DNA of 64,000 bases from NCBI GenBank assembly GCA_030848705.1, contig CM061242.1, forward strand, positions 129,032,757-129,096,756, given 5' to 3'. Below, piece after piece: positions 1-12,487 of the stretch. The notes under the pieces were generated by a model. It had not been told where the DNA came from and ran no database searches. It saw only the letters and a list, made by a program, of their open reading frames with translations. Made by a program: the position numbers and the translations under genes. Each line of letters opens with the position of its first letter. The first letter of the stretch is position 1. The DNA is from Heracleum sosnowskyi (Eukaryota; Streptophyta; Magnoliopsida; Apiales; Apiaceae).

Positions 1-2186
1 GAGCGAACTAGAAGTAAAAGGGATATTGAAAGGTGGTTGCCCACAGTTAACTGGCTTGCTATGTGTCATATGTTATTCCTTCCAGCATTTATGTTTAGGT
101 TGATGTTTGCTGCATGTATTTAATCTCTTGTGGGTGTTATACTAATTGTTTCATTATTGTCATTGCTTAATTGGGAGAATACTTAAAGTATATTGCACTC
201 GCGTGCGCACACACACACACACATACTAACTATATAATATATACCTGTGTATGTGTAGGGGTCGAATTATCTTCTACAAGCTTTTCCTTGTTTTTTTGGA
301 GTGTTGAGGTGTCAATCTGTTTTTGTTCCTTATGGTTGTAAGATTCTTGCAACATTGTGGAATATGCACAAGTCATTTGTTAAATAATAACAATTGATGT
401 CAAATCTGTTATATATGATAGATTTCACTAGATGCGGACATTTTTATCAGGTAATAGATGCCTGATGCCCGTGTTAAATTTAGAAAAAAATTTATATTTA
501 GTCCAGAAAATTCTGATGACCACTTGCTGCTTTTGAAGTTGTTAGTAAATCCATACGTATTATTTCACAGGGCAACCTCTTTCCTTTCTGCCACCCCTTT
601 TTTGGACTCTTTTAAGCAGAGAATAACAATTTTTTTTAAAGTTTAACTTGTAGATACTGGTTTGGCATGTAATTCTTATGATTCACGCCATCTATACCAG
701 AGTAAATGGAGAACGGTGGGGATGATAAAAATAAATGCTTTGCAAAGTGGTGCAGTTACTAATAATCCTGGAATTTTTTAAGCAAGGTCAGAGAATTGAA
801 AGAGCTTTAATCTAAATCAGTAAATCTTGTGACTATATATAGATGTCGTATGTTGACAGTTCAAGTTGTTCTAGTGGTGTATAATAAAATACCGGGACAT
901 ATGCAAATCACTCTAATTTAATGTCTACTAATTATTATAAAGCATTGAATGTAATATATGATGTATGATAAAATACATTAAATGTAATCCACAACAGTTC
1001 CATTTGTGACGTACAAGGGACCTACTGGATAATAAATTAAAAGTAGACGGTGAGACACCAAATATGTTTTATTGAAATGCTCTTGTATAATGTTTGAGGA
1101 CCTATATATAGATATCCGGCGCTAAGAAGCACTCTAATGCTATACAACTGAAAATATGTTCACAGTGACGTAGTCTACAACCACTTTTTAATATCCAAGT
1201 AAATCCCGTAAAGATTATTGAAAGTAGTACTTCGTGGATCAAAGCCAAACAAATACAAACATATTTCTTCAAGATCGTTAATTGCTTAGAATTATTAATG
1301 TACAACCAAAGTTTTGTTTTGACTGAAATTTCTAGCCTATATTTTATGACTGTTTCTTGAACTGTCTCATCCCCATTTGTATCTGTAGCAGATGAAATAA
1401 TAAAATAGCTGTCATGAAGCTTGTCGTGCTAGTACAAGCCTTGAAAGAATTTGCTAATGTGTTGCGGGAAGAAGCTTATTACTAAACTGTGTTAATATTT
1501 AAATTATTATCTCGCTTATTGGTATCTATATATGGCCAAGTACATCTCCTTTGTAGTTTTAGATCTACTCGATATTCAGGAAAAAATGTTTTGGAAATAT
1601 TTTACATCATGTAGTGGTAAAAACAAACATCTGGTTTATTTAGGGGCCTGAAGAAGATTCAAACTTTTATAGGGGTTCTGGTAGATCATTGGTCATATAG
1701 CAGATGAATGAGGGAATAACCTGATGCAGGAACAAAGGAACTATCAATTGGAATTGTTATGATTATTAGATATAATTCCAGGTGGGATCTTTTAGAGCCA
1801 CCTGCTAGTTGATAAATATGGTCAAACAGCGGACATGGTATGGAATTCAACATTCCTGCCTGTGCTGTAATACCAACTTAAATTAATGGATTACCTGATG
1901 CATTTTGTTGGATGCTGTCCTTAAAGTAAGAGTACTTGGAATGCAGAAGTTAGCAATGTAACAGTTAGCAAAAAGATGTCCTTTTTAGTGGTTCGTTTAA
2001 GGTAGCTTTGTCACAGTGACATGGTTCTATTTGATATTTACTCTTATGGAGTATGACCTGTGTTGATCTGCTTGTAATACAAAATCATTCAGCACATGTG
2101 CCACTTCAAGAAAAGCACTTCTCTATCTGTCAATTAATGAAATAAATGTTTTGCAGCTTATCGGTTTACTTTCTCCTTTATTGTAG
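1..2186. other. Left-edge region, intron or upstream DNA of the HDAC gene
   Basis: No exon here can be assigned with confidence. The first recognisable HDAC exon starts at 2187 after a TTGTAG acceptor, in a non-zero phase, so at least one earlier coding exon must exist. HDA15-type proteins carry an N-terminal RanBP2-type zinc finger; I looked for its paired Cys codons here and did not find them, so those exons are probably left of the window. The first ~60 bases have an open frame (reading ELEVKGILKGGCPQL) that could be the end of such an exon, but this is not proven. There is a short (AC)n run near 208-222. Confidence 0.4.
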
Positions 2187-5100
2187 ATTCACCCTTGCAA
2201 GATTCAACATCAGACAGTATCACAGCAGTAGGATTTGATGAAAGAATGTTGCTTCACTCAGAAGTATGTGTCTTCAGCATTTTGTATGTTTAAATATATC
2301 TTCTGGATAGCTTTATTGTTATTAATAGTAATAAGATTATTTTTCTATTTTTATTATGTTTATATTGCAAATTTAAATACTACTATTCTTATATCATTGA
2401 TGTTACTTATGTGTGCACCTCATTACTCGTGCATAATGTATTTTATATATTTTTTCTTTGCCTATTGGCTAGTCCTGTGTGTAATTCAGTTTGTCTCTTA
2501 CGTCACCATTTCATTAAAATCCAGTAGCTTCTGGCGTTCTTTGGAATCACTTCCATATATTATGTCTTTTTCTAATATAAATGATAGCTAAATCTTATCT
2601 TTTGTATTCGATTTTCCTCCCCTTTTACTGGATTAGGTTGTAGTGAAACCGCATCCACATCCAGAAAGACCAGATCGACTGCGAGCCATTGCTGCTAGCC
2701 TTGCAACTGCAGGTATGTTGTATGTGCTTGCTACTATACAAAGCTTTGGTTTGTATTTCTTTTTGTTAAAAGTTTTGTTCATTGGGTTATGGGTGTAAAA
2801 GCTCCACATAGGCACAAACTAAAAAACCCTAAAATTTCTGGCTTTGCCAAATTACATGCTCTTTACTGATATTTAAAACCTTCAAAAAAGTGCCAGGCAA
2901 AAAGTTGTAATCTCCACTAATATTTTAAAGAAGAAAGTTTTTTAGTGTTATAAAAAGTTAAAAGTAAGAGAAATTGAAAAAGGGCTTCTTGTTGCAGGTA
3001 TATTTCCTGGAAAATGCTTTAAAATACCTGCACGAGAAATCACGAGGGAAGAACTCAAAAAGGTATGCCCACACTCATTATTGTAAAGGCCCACAAAGGC
3101 ACACAATCATCTTGATTGGGAAATTTATCATCGGACATGGTCTGCTTCCTTACATATTTAAATATAAAAAATATGATGTGGAATGCCGGAATCTTTTACC
3201 TAGATCATTCTGAAAAATATATCATGTTATACCATTTACCATATATTGAATGTGGAAGTATAAAGTAGCATTTCCCTCCTAAAGGTAATGATCTTATAGG
3301 GTTTGCCCTTTCATGCTATTCATAGGTTCACTCTTTGGAGAATATTGAAGCTGTAGAACATTCCAGCCAAATTGTTGCTAGGTATATTTTCTAAGGCTTT
3401 TTATAACTGATTATTGTTTATACATTTTTCATTTTCATATTATGGCATCACTAACATTGTTGCTTTAATTGCATTTTCCTGTGTATATGTCCTTGCATAA
3501 ATATTTTTTCAAACACTCTTGAATGCTCTAGATTAGTTATTATGAGTGTTAGATCTTGTTGGATCCATTTGAGGCTAGACTTTTCATGTTGCTTATTTAT
3601 TTCTTGAACTGGCAGCTATTTTACCTCTGATACTTATGCGAATGAACATTCAGCACTTGCTGCTCGGTTGGCAGCAGGTTTATGTGCTGATTTAGCTTCA
3701 ACAATTTTCTCTGGTCGTGTCAAAAATGGATTTGCTATGGTAAGGACAACTTAGTTTTAATATTTATAACACCTTTGCTCTCTTGTAATTAATTAGTCCT
3801 TGCATTAGTTCGATAAGGTGAGAAAAAATGATCGACGCCTTATTTATTTTTCTTAACGTACTGCATGTGTGTTAGGTTCGTCCTCCTGGTCACCATGCTG
3901 GTGTAAGTCGTGCTATGGGATTTTGCCTGCACAACAATGCTGCAGTTGCTGCTTTAGCAGCTCAGATGGCTGGAGCGAAGAGAGTTTTAATTGTAGATTG
4001 GGTAATTAAAAGGAATTCCTTTGTTTGAATTTAAACCACTTTGCTTTAGTTGTTCCATCAATGTAGAGGAGAGAGATTTCAGGTGGTGTTTTTTTTGCCA
4101 AAAGTTCATATACTTTGTGTGAAGTAATAATTTTCTGTCCCCCCTCTCTTTCAGGATGTTCATCATGGAAACGGCACTCAGGAAATATTTGAGCAGAACA
4201 AATCGGTAAGTTACATTATCATTAAATCTTAAACTAAGCATAACTTAATATGAGAAAGTGTTTTTGTAAATGAGTCAAGTTCCACTGAAAATCGAGGTTG
4301 GTACAGGTAATGATTAAAACGTGATTCTAGTCATATTTAGACTAATGTAAACATAACAGAGTTACATATTGGGAGTGTGACAATGACATACATACTGGAT
4401 AATTTAGAATCCTATTAGGAAGAAAGGGAAAAATCTGACACTTGAGCCATATTTTACATTTTAAAATTACCTCATATGTTCAAAATAGTCATTATCTTAA
4501 TTAATTAAACCCTCCGTCCTTTGAAAACTGGCTGATTGTCGAGTTACTTTTTATATATTTTATCTCCTTGGTTGGTACAGGACGGAGTAGGTATACTGGT
4601 TATTAAAAGAGTACTTCTGTATTGTGTTGCGTTTAAGTTCACCTGAGTCCTTCTAAATTATAATAATGCCTGTCAATTTTCTTTGATTTTCGATCCACAT
4701 GTGGGCTAAAATTTGATTAAAAAATGTTAATCTTATACCTTTTTGGAATTTGGGCTTTTTTCTATTCCTTAATCTCTTCTTTTCTTATGTCATGTCTGTT
4801 TGGTAATTTCTAACGGGTATTGAACAAATGTTAGATGAGTTTCTATAAGATGTGTACAAGGTTATGGTTTATCTATCTATTAGAGATGAGTAGATGACTA
4901 TATATTACCTTAAGAGGTGGATAAGGGTGTCATTGTCTATATATTTTCCACTAATAATTATTCAGTTATTTATTTCCTTATAATTCCTAATATGACTAAA
5001 TTGGAAAAGAAAAAGATACTTTTGGAAACCCATATCTCATTAGTTTCATAATCATTCTATTTACATTGTTTTTCAAATATCCACTTTCTATTATTTAATC

Positions 5101-8100
5101 TTTTTTCTAGATCTCTTGTAGTTGTCGAGAAATTCCTAAGTAATGAATGATTTTTTTACATGAACTTTTCGGTGAGTTATTACAGTGTACTTCTATTGTT
5201 TACTTATTGATCATGTTGAATTGTTGATCTATTTTTTAGGTTTTGTACATATCCCTGCATAGACACGAGGGTGGGGAGTTTTATCCTGGTACTGGAGCTG
5301 CTAGTGAGGTACTTGCTTTCTCTTCTGTAAATCATGTAATAGTAACAGTGTTTCTGTATGGACTATGGAAGGGATCAAGAAAAGTTTATTTATACAACAT
5401 GGCATCATTAATAAATTTTTTGGTCAACGTGATGGTTTCTAAACATATAAAGTACTATATAAAACCTATGTTACCCTAACTGTTTGTTTCGCCTTGAATA
5501 TCCACGCTGCACACTTTACACATGAATATGGACACTTGACACTTCATTTTGGGGTAAAAAAATGCAATTTCTTTTCAACATATTGCTGAATCCGACATTC
5601 GGATACGTATCCATCTTAAGACTTTCAGCCGTTTTTGGGTAACACATATTAAACCATACTTGTTACTCTGTATTCACTAGTCAGACATCCTATTTTTTTG
5701 GCAAGATAAATGACAAGACTCTGACTTTTATCCTATATTTTATCCTTTTGACCGCCATGTAAAATTAGGTCCTATCATTATTGGTCCCTCAGTGTCTAAA
5801 AGCCACTAGTGGGTTTAGCCGGTTGGGTTACCATCTAGCAATTAATCGGGTATATGAGGACTTCTGGGACCATTTGCTGTCTATGTTTAATTTTTATCTT
5901 TGACAAAAATAATAATTTATTGCTAGTTCCGTCTTGGTCCATTTTTTTCCTATTTGTGGCTCATTTGTCTGATTAATCTCGTTTTTTTTCATGCTTAGAC
6001 CCAGTTTCCTGATTTTTCTTCGCCTACCCCTGATTTCTGAATTTGCCCTCCTAGACCAGCTTTTTCCCGCCTAGGCCTAATTTTCTCCACTTTCGCAGAA
6101 AAATGCCTAAAAGCCTTACTTTTCCCTAATCAAGGCGTTTTCGTGTCACGCAGCACCTTGGCAACTGCCTAGGCCGTGTTTTAGAACTGCATAATAGATG
6201 TGTATAGATTTTATATATAATTGAAAATAAATTTTTTGTTATTCAGGTCGGTACAAATGGTGCAGAAGGTTACTGCGTGAATGTTCCTTGGAGCCGTGGA
6301 GGAGTCGGTGATAATGACTATATCTTTGCATTTCAGCAAATTGTGCTTCCAATAGGCAAGTAGATGTGCATCCAGTGTTTCTAATGAAAAGCTTAACCTA
6401 GAAATTCTGTTATAATTAGAATCTGTTGCTATCTTAGAGACCCCATTTAATGCCCTATAGATATGAAGAAAAACCTTCTCGGTGTAATTGATAATAGTAT
6501 TTGAAAGATCAATATATGTCTTATTGTTTAAATGCTCGAGTACAGTGAACTTCCTTATGAACTTAAAGCTGTAATGATATTGTTATAGTTTCAGTGATAT
6601 CCTTTATAGAATGTTAATAATTATACCTTATATACTCTTTACATTGTACATGGTGATGAACATAATAGATTGTAAGCTTTCCACTGAAATTCCTATATAT
6701 GTTTATTGTTTCCTATGGCAGTGATGGTAGAGCAATTTATATCACTTGTTGTTCACCTTGTCAAATATGTTTTATCCTTAAATTTTGCAGCTTCGGAGTA
6801 TGCCCCTGATTTCACCATAATATCAGCTGGATTTGATGCTGCTCGAGGCGATCCTCTTGGTTGTTGTGATGTAAACATTCTTGCCCATTAGCTCTTCCCT
6901 TTTTTAATAAAGGCATGCATGTTATGAAGTTTTTTGTTACACCTTATTACAAGTATAGACACACTTTGCATTAGAAGCATATTACCCTTCCCTTTTTAAA
7001 GAAGTTAAAACTATAGAAACCAGTCTCTACAATGGAAGCACAGCACTTTGGGACTACCTGAACTCTAGACAAACCAGATGAATGGACAACAGTTCAAGTT
7101 TAAAAGAATTCGAACTTTGTGAAGTGGATTTCAAAAGTTGAAATGAGTTATCATTTTTAAATCTGAAATACGTGTTATATGTTACCGTGTTGCTTGTTGT
7201 GCTTTTGTGGTTTGTGATTACTTTAGGGTAGATTTGAAATCTAGCATCCATAAAGAAAAGAATAACCTGGAAGGCAAAAATTTAAGGGTAGAAGCAAGTA
7301 ACAGTCAGAACCCATTTTAATTGAAGTGGATTAAGATGCAGTAGTTTAGAAGTGGGAGAGAAGACATAGACAACAGTTATAGTTTAGGCAACCATAATTT
7401 GGGAATTACTGCTAGAAGACTTAGACAGCTGTAGGAATTGGCTTTCCCTTTCAATAAAGAAAATGTTGAATATGTAGCATCTTGGACAACACAAGCTCAT
7501 GAGAAGCTATAATCTGCTGGTATGTTCCCACACATAGCTTCAGCAGATGGCAGGTGAACTCGTAGTGTAGACTAGGCATTATGTGTAAGTGTAACATCAA
7601 GCATGACCTTGAAGAACTGTAAAATGTAAAGAGAAAAATAATTTTGTGTAAGTGTAACATCAAGCATGACCTTGAAGAACTGTAATATGTAAAGAGAAAA
7701 ATAATAATACATTCAACCTTAGAGATCACTATATAGCCAAGCAAACTTATGAAGAAAGCGTTAGGCAAACTTAGGAAGAAATACTTTCAACTTTCAAGTT
7801 GAAAATATATCTGCAGATTCGTAAAGAAGCAATTTTATGGTTTCTGTTTAGTAGTATCGTGTTGATATGTTATGATGTTACCAATCTTAATAATTGTACT
7901 GTTTTTATAGGTAACTCCTGCTGGCTATGCCCAAATGACAGAAATGCTAAGTACATTGTCTGGGGGGAAATTACTTGTTATACTTGAGGGCGGGTTAGTT
8001 ATTTCTGTTATTGTATTTTCAACTGTTTTAATGGCCGTTGGCTATTGGTTAGATTGTCTTTTTATTTTTTAATCAAATGTTTGCAGATATAATTTGCGAT

Positions 8101-9808
8101 CAATATCATCCTCTGCTACAGAAGTAATTAAGGTAAAACTACATTTAGAATATTTAATACATGATAAAGTTATGATAATAGCTTGGCACTTGTAAAAATT
8201 ATAGTTGCTTAATCTTAGCAAATTTATACACTGAAAGATGAGCATATATATAGTTTCAAAAGTATATATTATTATAAATCCCATTCAACATAGCCTTTTC
8301 CCCATTAGCAAAGCCGTGGCCCCTTGCCCCTTATGAATGCCGTGGCCCCTTACTAACATGCTTTGCAAACCTTGATGGGAGAAGAGTAATACAGATAAAA
8401 GATCTTCTCCAAATTTTGTGAGAAATTGTATGCAGTTACCTGGGTGTGTGTGATCTTTTTTCTTTCATTTTCAACCATTACAACATATACTCTGAATTCA
8501 TAGTAATTTATTGATGTGCTAATTTTTCACCTTTATTCCGTGAACTCTCACCCCATTTTTTTCCAATTTGTTTTCTTTAAGTTTTACCATTGCTTTATCA
8601 TATTAATCTCGGTTTTCACCTCTCTGTTTACCGAGTAAGCAGAAGTGAGTTTTCAAGTATATTCATTATGCTGTTATGTTTTGTGACAAAAGATTGACGA
8701 GATAGTTGGAAGAGAGACTTGTGATTGTCTTGCACAATTATGTCAGTTGATGACATCACTTCAGACTTTGCTTCCTGTATCTCATTTGGAGCTTTTGACA
8801 TGGCTTTCTGTGATAAGGTATTGCTTGGTGGAAGACATGTACGCAAAGTGGACAACGTTGTACCAACCAGAGCTGGACTACGAACTGTTGTTGAAGTACT
8901 AAAAATTCAAAAGAATTTTTGGCCTAAACTAGATTCAGCCCTCTCAAACCTGCTTTCAATATGGGGTGTTCATCTCCAGGAAAAAAGTAAGTGCAGTTCT
9001 TAACCTAGTGTTTTCAGATTCTACTTCTGTTTTTAGAGTAGTGTCTGTCTTTTGCCTTATAAGACTAACCCGGTATCTACCCCAGTTCTAGAAAAAACTG
9101 AATTGATGTCTTGTAACAATAACAAAGATGTGGAAATGTTGTACAAATCTTATAGTATAAAAGAAGGTTGGCAGATGAGATGCACTGATATACATGGTGA
9201 GACCTTAAATGATGCAACAGGGTGAGGTGGAATTGAATCTAGCTTTGTTTTGATTTTATATGTGCAGTTGTGGTAGAAAAAAGTGGTCCATAAAACAACT
9301 TTTGGTTCATGGGGATATTCCTGCATTTATATGTACCTTGTTCCTAATTGATCATTAATTATCGCTTGGGGGACTGTAAGCAACAATATGATCAATTAGA
9401 TAGCTTTTTTCAATCGCTCCAAAATTGATATAGGATGCTTGGTTCAAATGAGGTGGTAACTTCTTTATTTCAAGGAATCGCAGAATTAGATTTCCGCTTC
9501 CCTGTTTCTTTCTGAACTTTCATGTCCTGAAAACACAATGACATATATGTTGAAATGAGTACATGGTCAGTCAATTTTTTTAGTTGTAGAATAGATCTAG
9601 AATGTCTCTCTCTTTCACTTGTGTGCATTTTAACACATCATATGGTGACTTTATACATGTGTAAAAATTATATGCTCGTGAAATTTCAGGGAAAAAGATG
9701 ATAAAAAGGAAACGTGCTTTTGTACCTGTCTGGTGGAAATTTGGGCGGAAAAGGTTTGCATATCAGGTCCTGACTAAAAATCATCGATCAAAATCAAAGA
9801 AATGGTAG
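2187..9808 (+). CDS. HDA15: Class II histone deacetylase, HDA15-like (5' partial, 14 exons)
   Basis: Zn-dependent lysine deacetylase of the RPD3/HDA1 superfamily, acting on acetyl-histones in the nucleus. Exons: 2187-2263, 2637-2712, 2998-3062, 3326-3381, 3616-3739, 3876-4001, 4155-4205, 5240-5308, 6247-6355, 6791-6870, 7911-7993, 8087-8132, 8818-8986, 9690-9808 (TAG). Frame is kept across all junctions, giving about 415 residues. Visible motifs: VGFDERMLLHSE, HPHPERPDRLRAIAASLATA, the active-site RPPGHHAG (3879-3902), zinc-binding DVHHGNGT (4155-4178), SAGFDAARGDPLG and EGGYN with the catalytic-pocket Tyr. The C-terminal tail (WWKFGRKR) resembles Arabidopsis HDA15 as I recall it. HDA15 is reported to act with PIF3 to repress chlorophyll and photosynthesis genes in the dark. 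One intron (6356-6790) uses a GC donor. The N-terminal zinc finger region is not in the window. HDA5/18 are less likely because their HDAC domain differs around the ERPDR motif. Confidence 0.9.
4512..4587. repeat. Short Stowaway-like MITE in an HDAC intron
   Basis: CTCCGTCC at the left end and GGACGGAG at the right end form inverted termini about 75 bp apart, in intron 7 of the HDAC gene. These are the usual ends of plant Stowaway (Tc1/mariner-type) MITEs. The element is shorter than usual, so it may be internally deleted. A TA target duplication is plausible on the right side but not clear on the left. Confidence 0.5.
7582..7704. repeat. 63-bp tandem duplication in an HDAC intron
   Basis: Two near-identical copies (starts 7582 and 7645) lie head to tail in the intron between exons 10 and 11. 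Each begins TGTGTAAGTGTAACATCAAG and ends with an AAAGAGAAAAATAAT stretch; copies differ at very few bases, so the duplication is recent. It does not touch coding sequence. Confidence 0.85.
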
Positions 9809-10614
9809 AAGTTTTAAGAATGTCATTAGATGATAGGATAGGGGGTGTTACCCCCTAAGCAGTGAGCAGCATGCATCCTCAGTCAGTCTTTGTTTTTTAC
9901 TTCTGTAATAGAATTTCTCACAGAAGGTGTAGAAGTGTAGGATGTTTTTGAATGCAGGTAGTTGTAGTAATTGCTGCTTTTATTTTGCGCTGCTGATTGC
10001 ACACACGGTGTGTTTGCATATGATGTGGCTGTTGTGACTTTCCTTTTGCGTAAATACAGAAAGGTAGAGAACAATTGAGGAGCTTCTTGTGTTTGCCAAA
10101 TTTTCTGAGATATATGGCGTGCTGATTTCCTAAATACGGGGTTTTAATTCTATGGATTACATTGAATTGTGTAGTGAAAATGTAAACCAAGTAAATAAAA
10201 TGAGGGGGGAATAATAATAGTAAGATGTCATTCTCCTTATGCTCTATTGAGGTCCCTATATAGACATTAATCGTCCTGGTTTGGAGCAATTTCTAAAGAT
10301 AGTAGGTACAAAGAGAATGAGACCAGAAGCCTGGCTTCCCCTTTTTATCCTTTAAATCAAAATTAGTCCTAAAGTTCAGTATCCACAATTCCTGACCATG
10401 TGTGATAAAAATATCTCTGAGTATATGATCATAGTCCTCTGTTCAAGTATTTACAAACACTTGATAAGGACAACATGGCCCTCCTGTTCTTCAAGTTGAG
10501 CCTATCACTTTTCATTCCATGTGAATGCTTATTGACAAATTATGAAGCTGAATTATTACATAGTTGACAGGGAGAGATTGTGACACAGAGAAAAAGAGTG
10601 TGGCACCGCCCTCG
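9809..10614. other. Intergenic spacer between convergent HDAC and MYB genes
   Basis: Both flanking genes end here, so this 0.8 kb should hold two 3' UTRs and polyadenylation signals. AATAAA-like motifs occur (for example near 10195). No open reading frame or repeat with support was seen. Confidence 0.6.
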
Positions 10615-11725
10615 TTATTGGTGCATCGCTGGCGGCGGTGCCATAGGATATGCAACTGGAAGAACGTAAGGGTGATGATGCATTTGAGGAGGAAGCATGA
10701 CTGGAGTTCCGACGGCTGAACCAAGGTGTGCGGAGCCAGCAACCACTGGATGCCCTAGTGGTGCACCGTACATCGCCATTCCTGGGACCCCAGGATGCTT
10801 CATCGGTGGCCCTACTGCCATACCATTTGATGGGTCTGCGTTGAGTTGTTGGCCAGTAATAGGGACATGTTGGGAAGACACATCTCCATTGTTCACACTG
10901 GTAATGTCATGAATACTAGTTCTTCGTCTATCTCTGTTCATAGAATTCAACCGAATGAAGTACTTCTGTGCATGACTAGCTACCTGTGTTGGTGTCCTTG
11001 AAATAACGTAGTTCCTTGAAATGCTTCTCCAATCACCCTTCCCAAACTTGTCCAAACCAATCAAAAACAACCTGAAAATCAAAAAATTATCAGTTCTTCC
11101 CTTCATACTTGAAAAAATCATAATCAAATTTGTACAATCTTAAGAGTTTGTGTGGGAGCAAGTCTCTCTTGTTCGAGGGCCAAGTTCAAAAGAGATGACC
11201 ATCATATGTGCAAGTCTAAATTTGAGCTCAGGGACATTGTTTTTCCTGAAAGATTCATAGTCACTAACTTGATCAGAATTTGTGTTACCTGTGCTCTTCT
11301 TCTGTCCACGGAATCCCTTTTCGTCGTTCTTGCTCCAGCCTCGAACTTCCTTTTGATCCAAGACATGTCGAATCACTTCCAAACGCTGAAAATCCATTAG
11401 AGAAGTTACAACCAGATCTCTTAGCTGTAGTATTTGTTAAACCATGGTGATGGTTGTTTTTCGTGGATGAAGATGAGACCGCTGCAGCAGCAGCCTCATC
11501 TTCACCACCATATTTTGGAAGAGGCACAAGACCAGCTTCAATGGCATTGACATCTTCAACAAGTAACTTATAGTGTTGATGCAGTTGCTCAATAGACTTT
11601 GTCGGAACCATGGTAGCAATCTTGTCCCATTGCTCCTTAGAGTCTTCAATCCAATGCATGGCAATGGCATTTTCGAAACACTTCTCTTCTTCCCTGCTCC
11701 ACATTACTGAAGTCGAATCTGACAT
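10615..11725 (-). CDS. Two-repeat MYB transcription factor, DIVARICATA/SRM1 type
   Basis: Nuclear DNA-binding protein of the R-R (1R-like) MYB family. Exon 1 is 11725-11289 and exon 2 is 11071-10615; the AG|G junction restores Arg and the frame, giving 297 residues, close to Arabidopsis SRM1 as I recall it. The ATG at 11725 was chosen because the protein then starts MSDSTSVMWSREEE, directly before the first SANT repeat. The first repeat (about residues 7-60, W...E..FENAIA...W) is followed by a linker with an Ala run (EAAAAAV) and His run, then the second repeat RRKGIPWTEEEHR...GKGDWRSISRNYV with the SHAQKYF signature at about 178-184. The C-terminal part is Pro/Met/His rich, a likely activation region. 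SRM1 acts in salt/ABA responses and DIVARICATA in floral asymmetry; which role applies here is not decided by sequence. It converges on the HDAC gene. Confidence 0.92.
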
Positions 11726-12487
11726 TCTTGATTCTTGGTGTCTTGTTTTCACAAATAATTTGTTCTCTGTAACATAAAAATAAGAGTCGGAGTTTACTGT
11801 GAAATTCAGTAATGTGATAAAATATTAAAGTTGGATATATTGTTAGTATTATGAGGAAAGAATGAGGAAAGGAATGGGTCATGGGTGCGTAGGATTGGAG
11901 ATAGAGAAAGGAGAGATGGTGCATGATAAGGAAGGGTATCAATTGTATTAATGGAAGAGGACCACCTTGAAGTTGAAGGGATGATGGGTTTGTTTGTCTC
12001 CTTCATATAAGACTTCCTACACAACTATATAGAAAGAAAAAATGTTCAAAATAGTGTTATTTTCGTTTATTTCACGGTTTGGTTTGTTCCGGATTTTTGT
12101 AAATCTTCGATACAAATAATATGCGGATAGTCGTATATGCCCAATATCTTGAATTATATGATTATTATTTCGTAAATAATGATATTGTAGCCCTACTCCA
12201 GACTTATATGCTTCATGTACTTGCTAATACAGATGATAATAATAATTGTAAGATTTTTTCAAACTGCATTTACAAGCACTTTTTTTCTCTACTATTTCTT
12301 TCTCTACTGCAATGATTGGCACAAACTTTTTACATTAGATTCTCTTACTACTATCGACTTCATCATTTCGAGTAAACTAAAGCATAAATCAGCTAAAAAT
12401 CTTGTCATTTGAATACAGTTGTATCTCACGTACCAACTCTCGAATTTTCGGTTTTGGACGAGAGATATTCGTTGAGCTATGCTAAAT
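11726..12487. other. 5' leader and promoter side of the MYB gene
   Basis: Upstream (minus-strand sense) of the MYB start. The first few hundred bases are pyrimidine-rich on the minus strand, as in plant 5' leaders. No other gene is supported. The left edge of a transposable element abuts at 12488. Confidence 0.4.

Noticed and set aside
2235..2591. 118-codon open frame, hydrophobic
   Set aside because: It begins in an HDAC exon out of frame and runs through the AT-rich intron; no conserved features.
5700..6190. GC-richer intron stretch with GCCTAGGC motifs
   Set aside because: Probably an old transposon fragment, but no paired ends or coding could be found, so not listed as an element.
10697..11400. 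Open frames antisense to the MYB gene
   Set aside because: Shadows of MYB exons and intron; no independent support.
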